Assembly: GCF_022513585.1 (NCBI RefSeq)
Contig: NZ_JAKWBF010000042.1
Coordinates: 1-44,679, forward strand
Origin: Gordonia gummivorans
GTDB lineage: Bacteria > Actinomycetota > Actinomycetes > Mycobacteriales > Mycobacteriaceae
DNA length: 44,679 bases
Direction: 5' to 3'
Positions 38,596-44,679 of this stretch are shown here, piece by piece. The notes under the pieces were generated by a model. It ran no database searches, was not told where the DNA came from, and worked only from the letters and a program-made list of their open reading frames with translations. The number at the start of each line of letters is the position of its first letter. Position 1 is the stretch's first letter. The translations under genes and the position numbers were made by a program.

Positions 38596-40560
38596 TCAGC
38601 CGGATGTCACCGTGGCGGTTTGGATGATGGCGCTGATGTTCGGCTTGCCGTAGGTCGCGTTCGGCTTGGCGGGAATGAACCCACCCTTGACGATGCCGTC
38701 GAGAACCGGCATCGACGCGTCGTCGACCTTCCCGAGGATCGTGAAGCGCAACGGCAGTCGGGCGTTGTCGGTGAGGAACACCAGCATCGTCGATCCGCCA
38801 TTGGGTTTGATGTCCTCGGACGGGTAGATGAGCATCGTTCCCCGCGGATACACGAAGACGTTCTCGCCGCTGTCGTTGGTGCCGTCGGGGGTCAATCCGA
38901 CTGGCTGTTCGTCTGGGCTCGTCCAGCCGGGGTTGGTGTTGTCCTCGCCGTTCGGGGAACCGCACAGCAGATAGATCTTGCCGGACTCGTGGCAGGTGTT
39001 GTGGTCGTAGACCCCGTTCTGGATCATCGTCGTGACGGCCCCGACGTTGCAGGGTGCCTTCGTCCGATCCATGGTGACCTTGATGTCGCCCTGCGCGGCT
39101 ATTGCGAAGGTGGCGTTCACCGTGCCGGACTTGGGTTGTTGGGCCGCGGGCGGGTCGAGTGGGACGCCGCCGACCGGCGTGTGGGTCGTGTACGTGCACG
39201 CGACGGTCTCGACATTCGGCGTCGGTGGCGTCGACGACGCTGTCTTCGTATCGTCACTACCTCCAGCTGCGCGGACGGCAAAGAAGACGCCGGCCCCGAT
39301 GAGGGCGAGGACCGCCACGACGGCGACCACCAGGAGCGCCACCGGACGCTTCTTGGCTTGCGGCCCCGAAGGTGGCGTTCCGCCACCGCCGGAGTAGAGA
39401 TACGACGGATTCGGCCCACTGGGTGGCGGCGGTGTGTACGAGCCGCCGGGAGCCGAGTGTGGGCCGGAGCCGATCGTTGTGGGCCCGGATGGCGGCGCGC
39501 CACCGAATCCGCTCGGTCCCGACGGGGTGGGGCGAATCTGAGTGGGCCCCGAGTATGCCCCGCCTGGCTGCGCTCCCCATGCCGCTGCGCCCGCGGCCGC
39601 AGGCCCCGACACCCCAGGCCCCGAGACCCCAGGCCCGGAGGGACGCGACCCCTGCCCGCCCGGCGGATACGTTGGGCCCGACGGCATCCGAGACGGTCCG
39701 GACGGAGCGGGACCGGGCCCGGGTCCTGGTTGGTGGACGGGCCGGGTGGGGGTGGTGGCGATCGCGACGGATGCCGCCCGCATCAACTCCTTCGCCGTCG
39801 GAAAGCGCTGGGCCGGGTCCTTGGCCAGACCGCGGGCGATCACCGGGTCGAGCGGACTTCCGGTCTGCGGCGGCGGCTGGGTGAGGTGGGCGGTCATGAT
39901 GCCGGCGTCGGTCTTCGATGGATACGGCGCGCTTCCGGTGACACTCTCGAAGAGCACGCAGGTCAGCGCGTAGATGTCCGAACTCGGTCCCGCCGGAACA
40001 TCGTTGAGACGTTCGGGAGCCATGTACGCGAGCGTGCCGAGTGCCGTGCCGACCTGCGTCAGGTGCCTGTCGGTCTCACCGTGCGCGATGCCGAAGTCGA
40101 CGAGATAAGCGAAGTCGTCGTTGTTGACAAGGATGTTGTCCGGCTTGATGTCCCGATGGACCAGCCCGCTGCGATGCGCCGCGTCGAGCGCACCTGCGAT
40201 CTGGGAGAGGATCGAGACAGCGCGGCCAGGTGCGATGGGGCCGTCCTTCAGAATGCCCCGCAGGTCCTTGCCGTCGACCATGCGCATGTCGATGAACAGC
40301 ACGCCGTCGTGCTCACCCCAGTCGTGGATCGGGATGACATGCGGGTCGGACAGTTTGGAGGCGGTCTTCGATTCGCGTTCGAATCGCTCGCGGAAATCGC
40401 TGTCGTTCGCGAAGTGCAGCGGGAGCAACTTCAGGGCGATGGTGCGTTCCTTGACCGTGTCCAGGGCCTCGTATACCTCGCCCATGCCACCACGACCCAG
40501 GAGCCGGCCGATGCGGTACGGGCCCAGCATGGTGCCGGTCCTCGATTTTGGCTCGGTCAC
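38596..40560 (-). CDS. Transmembrane Ser/Thr kinase with a PpiB/cyclophilin-like outer domain
   Basis: 654 residues from GTG 40560 (GGGG 5 bases upstream). The kinase is complete: GRGGMG (22-27), Lys44, HRDIKPDN (135-142), DFG (155-157), APE (181-183). A long Pro/Gly/Ser linker (275-400) leads to a membrane helix (405-430). The outer part (about 450-654) aligns with the cyclophilin domain of M. tuberculosis PpiB as I recall it: ApCxVxxxxxxxxxGxY/F, a TCH motif, L-x-CGxP and YPRGT. It has four cysteines (455, 504, 523, 533). The catalytic Arg of cyclophilins (CHR) is Glu525 here, so prolyl isomerisation is doubtful and ligand sensing more likely. Confidence 0.88.
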   Translation of the reverse strand: MTEPKSRTGTMLGPYRIGRLLGRGGMGEVYEALDTVKERTIALKLLPLHFANDSDFRERFERESKTASKLSDPHVIPIHDWGEHDGVLFIDMRMVDGKDLRGILKDGPIAPGRAVSILSQIAGALDAAHRSGLVHRDIKPDNILVNNDDFAYLVDFGIAHGETDRHLTQVGTALGTLAYMAPERLNDVPAGPSSDIYALTCVLFESVTGSAPYPSKTDAGIMTAHLTQPPPQTGSPLDPVIARGLAKDPAQRFPTAKELMRAASVAIATTPTRPVHQPGPGPGPAPSGPSRMPSGPTYPPGGQGSRPSGPGVSGPGVSGPAAAGAAAWGAQPGGAYSGPTQIRPTPSGPSGFGGAPPSGPTTIGSGPHSAPGGSYTPPPPSGPNPSYLYSGGGGTPPSGPQAKKRPVALLVVAVVAVLALIGAGVFFAVRAAGGSDDTKTASSTPPTPNVETVACTYTTHTPVGGVPLDPPAAQQPKSGTVNATFAIAAQGDIKVTMDRTKAPCNVGAVTTMIQNGVYDHNTCHESGKIYLLCGSPNGEDNTNPGWTSPDEQPVGLTPDGTNDSGENVFVYPRGTMLIYPSEDIKPNGGSTMLVFLTDNARLPLRFTILGKVDDASMPVLDGIVKGGFIPAKPNATYGKPNISAIIQTATVTSG

Positions 40561-40790
40561 GTCACCCCTTCGATTCTCGATCCGAAACTCTCGCCGTCGA
40601 TCGGGTCCGATCGCCGACAGATCCATTCTCAGCCTATCGAGTGAACTACACCTTCGTATGTCGAGCAGTGGGACGACACAAGGCGAGGCTCCTCCGAACG
40701 TATGTGCGGCCCGAATTCACTCGGCTGGATGTCGGTATTCACTGATTAGAACCTCGTGTCGTCCGATTGGACGATCGACCGACTATCGAG

Positions 40791-41603
40791 TTACCGGGCG
40801 GAGTCCTCGTCGACGCGGACCTGGCTGCCGAAGACGCGTGCCGCGTCGCCGTCGATGGCGCGAGCGGGGAGGGGATCGCTGAGCAACCGGCGCGTGAGCG
40901 CGGCATATGCCTTCAGGGGGGCGTCGCTGGCCGCCAGTACGACATTGCCGGTGCGTCGACCCTTGAACATGGCCGGATCGGCGATCAGCATCACGTTGGC
41001 AAAGACCGATGCGATGGTGGCGGCCTCGGCCCGAACACCGTCGAGCGCTCGCCCATCGCCACAGTTCGCCAGGTACAACCCGCCAGGTGTGAGCAGTTCG
41101 TGGACCGACGACGTGAACTCGCGTGTCGTGAGGTGCACCGGGGTTCGGTTCCCGACGAACGCGTCGCGGACCACGACGTCGCGGCTGCCCGGGTGGAGGC
41201 TTTCGGTGACCGCCCGGGCATCACCCACCCGGATGCGAAGCAGCGGGGATCGTGGGAGGTCGAACCATTCGCGGACCAGACGCGCGAGTTCGGCGTCGAT
41301 CTCGACCGCCACCTGCCGCGCGTCGGGGTATCGGACGGCGAGGTAACGAGCGAGCGCGCAGGCCGCACCGCCGAGGTGGACGACGCGCAGGCGAGTCTGT
41401 GATGGGTACCGGTCTTCGATGACCGCTGCCATCTGGCGGAGGTATTCGAAGTCGAGGAGCGTCGGGTCCGGGTGGATGTGCGAACTGTGGGTGCCGTTGA
41501 TCGTCAGCAGCCATCCGCCGGCGACCGGGTCCGGTGCCAGTTCGGCGATGCCGCCGTCGATGTCGTAGCGACCGGCAATGGGTTGTGGTCGTGTCCTGGC
41601 CAC
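40791..41603 (-). CDS. Spermidine synthase-like protein (SAM-methyltransferase fold)
   Basis: 270 residues from GTG 41603 (AGGAC upstream). It has a Rossmann fold with VVHLGGAACALARYLA (nucleotide loop), an acidic strand end VEIDAELARLVREW, and VGDARAV, VVVRDAF and LTPGGLYLANCGDG. This is the outline of spermidine synthase-like proteins that Mycobacteriales often annotate as polyamine aminopropyltransferases. The usual catalytic Asp-Ala-Tyr/Asp site is RDAF here, so true spermidine synthase activity is uncertain. It is divergent from cobD (66 bases between). The 230-base gap at its 3' side is the promoter region of the kinase, with no other gene seen. Confidence 0.8.
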   Translation of the reverse strand: MARTRPQPIAGRYDIDGGIAELAPDPVAGGWLLTINGTHSSHIHPDPTLLDFEYLRQMAAVIEDRYPSQTRLRVVHLGGAACALARYLAVRYPDARQVAVEIDAELARLVREWFDLPRSPLLRIRVGDARAVTESLHPGSRDVVVRDAFVGNRTPVHLTTREFTSSVHELLTPGGLYLANCGDGRALDGVRAEAATIASVFANVMLIADPAMFKGRRTGNVVLAASDAPLKAYAALTRRLLSDPLPARAIDGDAARVFGSQVRVDEDSAR

Positions 41604-41669
41604 TACTCGGTCCTGTCCAGCATCACCGGGCAAGTCTGTCACGCAGCGTGGGTTGGCTACGATCGGCCG

Positions 41670-42602
41670 ATGGAACGAGCGCTCGCGACCGCGGGGGGAT
41701 TGGTGTGCGGGTACCTGCTCGATCGCCTGCTCGGCGATCCGCGGCGCGGACATCCGGTGGCCGGATTCGGTCGGATGGTGTCGGCCGTCGAACGTCACAT
41801 CTACCGTGATTCCCGATGGTCCGGAACCGTTTTCGCCTGCGCGACGGCCGGTTCGGCGACCGCGTTGGCGCTCGGCGCGCAGCGTCTGTGTGACGGGCCG
41901 GCCAGTCGATTCGCGTTCACCGGACTGACCACCTGGATGGTGTTGGGCGGTGCGTCGTTGACGCGGGTGGGCGAACAGGTCGCCGACGCCTTGAGTGCGG
42001 CCGACACCGCAGGCGCGCGGTCCCTGGTGCCCAGTCTGTGTGGACGCGACCCGGACTCCCTCGACGACGCGGGCATCTGCCGGGCCGCGGTCGAATCCCT
42101 CGCCGAGAACACCTCGGATGCCGCTGTCGCCCCACTGATCTGGGGTGCCGTGGCGGGAGTGCCGGGTCTGGTCGGCTACCGGGCCGTCAACACCCTGGAC
42201 GCGATGGTGGGGTACCGAAGCCCGCGCTACCGCCGTTTCGGCTGGGCGTCGGCACGGGCCGACGACATCGCGAACCTCGTCCCGGCCCGGATCGCCGGTG
42301 CACTCACGGTGCTCGTCGGCGGCGCGCCTCGACGAACGGTGCGCACGTGGCGGCGGGATGCCCGCGCGCACCCGAGTCCCAATGCGGGCGTGGTGGAGTC
42401 CGCGTTTGCAGGGGCGCTCGGCGTGCGGCTCGGCGGGCGCACGGTGTACCCGCACGCCGTCGAGGACCGGCCGACTCTGGGTGACGGCGATCCGCCGACG
42501 ACGACGGACCTGCGTGCGACCGTCACGCTGTCGCGTCGGGTGCAGGCAGCCTCGCTCGCGCTGGCGGTCGGAGTTCTGCTCAGCCGCCGTATCGGCGACT
42601 GA
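41670..42602 (+). CDS. cobD: Adenosylcobinamide-phosphate synthase
   Basis: 310 residues from ATG 41670. The family signature is present: LLDRLLGDPRRGHPVAGFGRMVS at the N-terminus, then DLD-type LCGRDPDSLDDAGICRAAVESLAENTSDAAVAP, YRAVNTLDAMVGYR and the SPNAGVVESAFAGAL loop. Several hydrophobic segments place it in the membrane. It joins the aminopropanol arm to adenosylcobyric acid in B12 synthesis (CobD in aerobic naming, CbiB in anaerobic). No cobalamin riboswitch fits in the 66-base upstream gap. Its last 23 bases overlap the SURF1 gene tail-to-tail. Confidence 0.95.
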   Translation: MERALATAGGLVCGYLLDRLLGDPRRGHPVAGFGRMVSAVERHIYRDSRWSGTVFACATAGSATALALGAQRLCDGPASRFAFTGLTTWMVLGGASLTRVGEQVADALSAADTAGARSLVPSLCGRDPDSLDDAGICRAAVESLAENTSDAAVAPLIWGAVAGVPGLVGYRAVNTLDAMVGYRSPRYRRFGWASARADDIANLVPARIAGALTVLVGGAPRRTVRTWRRDARAHPSPNAGVVESAFAGALGVRLGGRTVYPHAVEDRPTLGDGDPPTTTDLRATVTLSRRVQAASLALAVGVLLSRRIGD

Positions 42603-43584
42603 GTTTGTCGCGCACCCCGTCTGATGTCGCGGTCGCATCGGGTCCGGTGCCGACTTGGCCGACCTGACGTGACCCGGACACGACGCCGGCCGCTCGCAGG
42701 TCGCTGCGGACACGTCGTTTTCGTTCCGCGCGGGTGTCGGGGGTCGCTGTGGGCTCGGCGGCGTCGGCCCCGGGTGCGGCATCGCCCCCGGGCGCAGTGC
42801 CCCTGAGCAGGGTGTCACCGTCGGGTTCGGTGGTCACGGAACCGGCGCCCGCCCGCCTGCGGTGACGGATCTCGGAGAACAGGAAGTAGGCGGCACCGAG
42901 CGGCGCCATGATGCCGAACGCCAGCCACTGCAATCCGTACGAGAGATACGGTCCGGAATCCAACTGCGGCAGCGGGATCTCGCCGAGTGACCCCGGTTGC
43001 GCGGGAGACAGCTGAATGTAGAACCGATCCATCGGAGTCGCCGTCGCCCGGCCGATCTCGGCGGGGTCGATCGAGTACACCGCCAGCATCCCCTCCTCGG
43101 CGTGGGCACCGCGACCGGCGCTGGTGCCCTCGGGGGCACGGATCCTCCCGGTGATCGTCACATCGCCGGGTGGTACAGCCGGAATCGGCGGTGCCGCGCC
43201 CTCCCGCGGACGGACGTATCCGCGATTCACCGCGATCACCCGGTCGGTACCCGCCACGGCGAATGGCGTCACGACCTCGATCGCCGGCTGCTCGTCGACG
43301 TTGCGCAGTCGGACGAGCGCTTGATCCTGCGGCAGATAGCGTCCGCGCAGCGTCACCTCCCGCCATTCCTTCGACGGATCGAAGGCCGCGGTCGGCGCCA
43401 GTTGGGCCAGCGGGACCGGGTCGGTCTCGGCTGCGCTGCGGATGAGTTCGTTGCGCTGGTGGGTCGAGGAGTTCTTGCCCAACTGCCAGGGCGCGAGCAG
43501 CGTGAAGCACGCAACGGCGAACGCGATCACGACGACGCCCAGGGCGATCCACCCTGGACGCAATACGGATCGGAGCACGCGCAC
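42580..43584 (-). CDS. SURF1 family protein
   Basis: 334 residues from GTG 43584. It has two membrane helices, at about 11-30 (WIALGVVVIAFAVACFTLLA) and about 215-236 (YGLQWLAFGIMAPLGAAYFL), with a large outer loop between that carries the SURF1 features GRYLPQDQALVR, VTPFAV, VNRGYVR and FYIQL. The C-terminal 90 residues are a charged cytoplasmic extension. SURF1 proteins help assemble cytochrome c oxidase (heme insertion). It matches the place of Rv2235 beside cobD in M. tuberculosis. Confidence 0.92.
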   Translation of the reverse strand: MRVLRSVLRPGWIALGVVVIAFAVACFTLLAPWQLGKNSSTHQRNELIRSAAETDPVPLAQLAPTAAFDPSKEWREVTLRGRYLPQDQALVRLRNVDEQPAIEVVTPFAVAGTDRVIAVNRGYVRPREGAAPPIPAVPPGDVTITGRIRAPEGTSAGRGAHAEEGMLAVYSIDPAEIGRATATPMDRFYIQLSPAQPGSLGEIPLPQLDSGPYLSYGLQWLAFGIMAPLGAAYFLFSEIRHRRRAGAGSVTTEPDGDTLLRGTAPGGDAAPGADAAEPTATPDTRAERKRRVRSDLRAAGVVSGSRQVGQVGTGPDATATSDGVRDKLSRRYGG

Positions 43585-43620
43585 GCCTCAACGGTACCGA
43601 GACCGGGTAGCGTGGAACCA

Positions 43621-44628
43621 ATGCGCGACTTCTTATGCCGCAAATGCGGTCAGCGATTGTCCTTCGAAAACAGCCTGTGTCTGCATTGCCAGAGTCCGCT
43701 GGGTTTCTGGCTGCCGACCCGATCGATCTACGTGCTCGACGAGTCCGGACGTACCGAGGTGGACGGTGTCCTCCTCGAACGGTGCGCAAATACCCAAGTA
43801 GCCCAATGTAATTGGCTTGTGAAGTGGACCGGTAAGCCGACGCGGTGCGTGTCGTGCAAACTCACTCGGACCCGCCCCGGTGACGACGACCTCGACGCTC
43901 TGCCGATCTTCGGCCAGGCCGAGACCGCCAAACGACGTGTGATCCTCGAACTGGACGAACTCGGCCTCCCGATCACCGGCCGAGACAATGACCCAAACAC
44001 CGGACTGGCTTTCGATCTCCTCTCCAGCGCACACGAATCCGTGATCACCGGACACGACAACGGTGTGATCACCCTCGACCTCGCCGAGGGCGACGACGTG
44101 CACCGCGAGCAGATGCGCGTCGAACTGGCCGAGCCGTACCGAACCGTGCTGGGTCATTTCCGGCACGAGATCGGGCACTACTACCAACTGGTGCTCATCG
44201 ATGACGCCGCACGACCCGGATTCGAAGAGCTCTTCGGCAACCCGGACGACGACTATCAGGCCGCGCTCGACCGCCACTATTCGCAGGGCGCGCCGGAAGG
44301 ATGGCCCGAGCAGTACGTGTCGTCGTACGCGACGATGCATCCGGCCGAGGATTTCGCCGAGACCTTCGCGCACTATCTGCACATTCGCGACAGTCTCGAC
44401 ACCGCGGCGGCATTCGCGATGGCGCCGGCCGGTTCGACACTCGACGGTGTGCTGCCGGGCGACGTCGGGTTCGATCGCATCATCGAATGGTGGCTGCCGC
44501 TGTCGTGGTCGCTCAACCAGATCAACCGGTCGATGGGACACCCGGATCTCTATCCGTTCGTGCTGCCCGAGGCAGTGCTGAACAAGATCCGGTTTGTGCA
44601 CAACCTGGTGAGTCCCGCAGACGAGTGA
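43621..44628 (+). CDS. Zinc-ribbon metallopeptidase (putative)
   Basis: 335 residues from ATG 43621. It starts with two Cys-rich zinc modules: Cys6, 9, 20, 23 and Cys55, 63, 76, 79. A gluzincin-type active site follows, HEIGH (182-186) in GHFRHEIGHYYQ, and a downstream helix MHPAEDFAETFAHYLH that can give the third ligand. This is the zinc-binding metallopeptidase family once called DUF2248. There is no signal peptide, so it is likely cytoplasmic. It diverges from the SURF1 gene across 36 bases. Its substrate is unknown. Confidence 0.85.
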   Translation: MRDFLCRKCGQRLSFENSLCLHCQSPLGFWLPTRSIYVLDESGRTEVDGVLLERCANTQVAQCNWLVKWTGKPTRCVSCKLTRTRPGDDDLDALPIFGQAETAKRRVILELDELGLPITGRDNDPNTGLAFDLLSSAHESVITGHDNGVITLDLAEGDDVHREQMRVELAEPYRTVLGHFRHEIGHYYQLVLIDDAARPGFEELFGNPDDDYQAALDRHYSQGAPEGWPEQYVSSYATMHPAEDFAETFAHYLHIRDSLDTAAAFAMAPAGSTLDGVLPGDVGFDRIIEWWLPLSWSLNQINRSMGHPDLYPFVLPEAVLNKIRFVHNLVSPADE

Positions 44629-44631
44629 GGC

Positions 44632-44679
44632 GGGGGGGGGGGGGGGGGGGGGGGCCCCCCCCCCCCCCCCCCCCCCCCC
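44632..44679. other. G23-C25 homopolymer run at the window end (likely artefact)
   Basis: Straight after the metallopeptidase stop codon come 23 G and then 25 C to the last base. This is not plausible native sequence. It looks like a poly-G artefact of two-colour sequencing joined to its own complement at a contig end. It should not be read as a terminator or repeat. Confidence 0.85.

Noticed and set aside
38542..40644. A 700-codon plus-strand frame opposite the cyclophilin-type kinase
   Set aside because: It is antisense to an intact kinase and its sequence is the usual Arg/Asp/Val-rich shadow.
41604..41669. Cobalamin riboswitch before cobD
   Set aside because: Only 66 bases separate cobD from the divergent gene, far too short for a B12 riboswitch, and no B12-box is visible.

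Overview
The window is high-GC DNA with dense gene packing, many GTG starts and few T-rich terminators. It looks like a mycolic-acid actinobacterium of the Gordonia/Rhodococcus group. The best evidence is the block aceE - mabR-like - fabD - acpM - kasA - accD6 (18.0-26.5 kb), with the neighbouring lipoprotein, DUF3052 and ahpE genes, and cobD opposite a SURF1 gene at 41.7-43.6 kb. As I recall it, this follows the Mycobacterium tuberculosis Rv2235-Rv2247 neighbourhood, but with one beta-ketoacyl-ACP synthase where M. tuberculosis has two (KasA and KasB). Genus is an inference; no rRNA is present.

Layout. (1) 1-4.85 kb: one end of an integrated element. All its genes are on the minus strand and most overlap by 1-8 bases: integrase, then excisionase, a 30-residue peptide, a DUF6011-like zinc protein, a DUF2742-like protein, a DUF3987-like ATPase/replication protein with iteron-like repeats in its 3' end, an unknown, a phage-type WhiB, and a gene cut by the window edge. 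It ends at the 3' end of a tRNA gene (4829-4853) followed by a terminator. (2) 4.9-7.7 kb: a frameshifted small gene, a DUF222/HNH (13E12-type) gene and a PNPOx-fold gene. (3) 7.7-17.1 kb: lipid catabolism. It holds a GntR regulator with an acyl-CoA dehydrogenase, a Mce-associated membrane protein, a double-domain TetR regulator, an enoyl-CoA hydratase-like protein with a FadD5-like acyl-CoA synthetase, an NDMA-dependent alcohol dehydrogenase behind a perfect KstR-type box, and a serine hydrolase. (4) 17.3-26.5 kb: DUF3145, then the FAS-II/mycolate operon with its regulator and pyruvate dehydrogenase E1. (5) 26.7-29.7 kb: lipoprotein, DUF3052, AhpE, a small membrane protein and a GlxA-type regulator. 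(6) 29.7-41.6 kb: a block that separates the ahpE side from cobD/SURF1. It holds an OatA-like acyltransferase fused to an SGNH domain, a secreted paralogue of that SGNH domain, a broken DUF2236 (MpaB) gene, tRNA-Val(TAC), a WYL regulator, and two transmembrane Ser/Thr kinases, one with a PpiB/cyclophilin-like outer domain, flanking a mycothiol-type isomerase, followed by a spermidine synthase-like protein. (7) 41.7-44.6 kb: cobD, SURF1 and a zinc metallopeptidase. The last 48 bases are a G23-C25 run that looks like a contig-end artefact.

How the parts work together. The FAS-II operon makes meromycolate precursors: AceE feeds acetyl-CoA, AccD6 carboxylates it, FabD loads AcpM, KasA elongates, and the MabR-like protein probably regulates. 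The 8.6-16.2 kb genes take lipids or steroids in and oxidise them. The acyltransferase/SGNH pair and the kinases act at the cell envelope. The least described parts are the small integrated element with its in-gene repeat cluster and the kinase-cyclophilin fusion. Two intergenic repeat families and a 44-base perfect palindrome lie between convergent genes.
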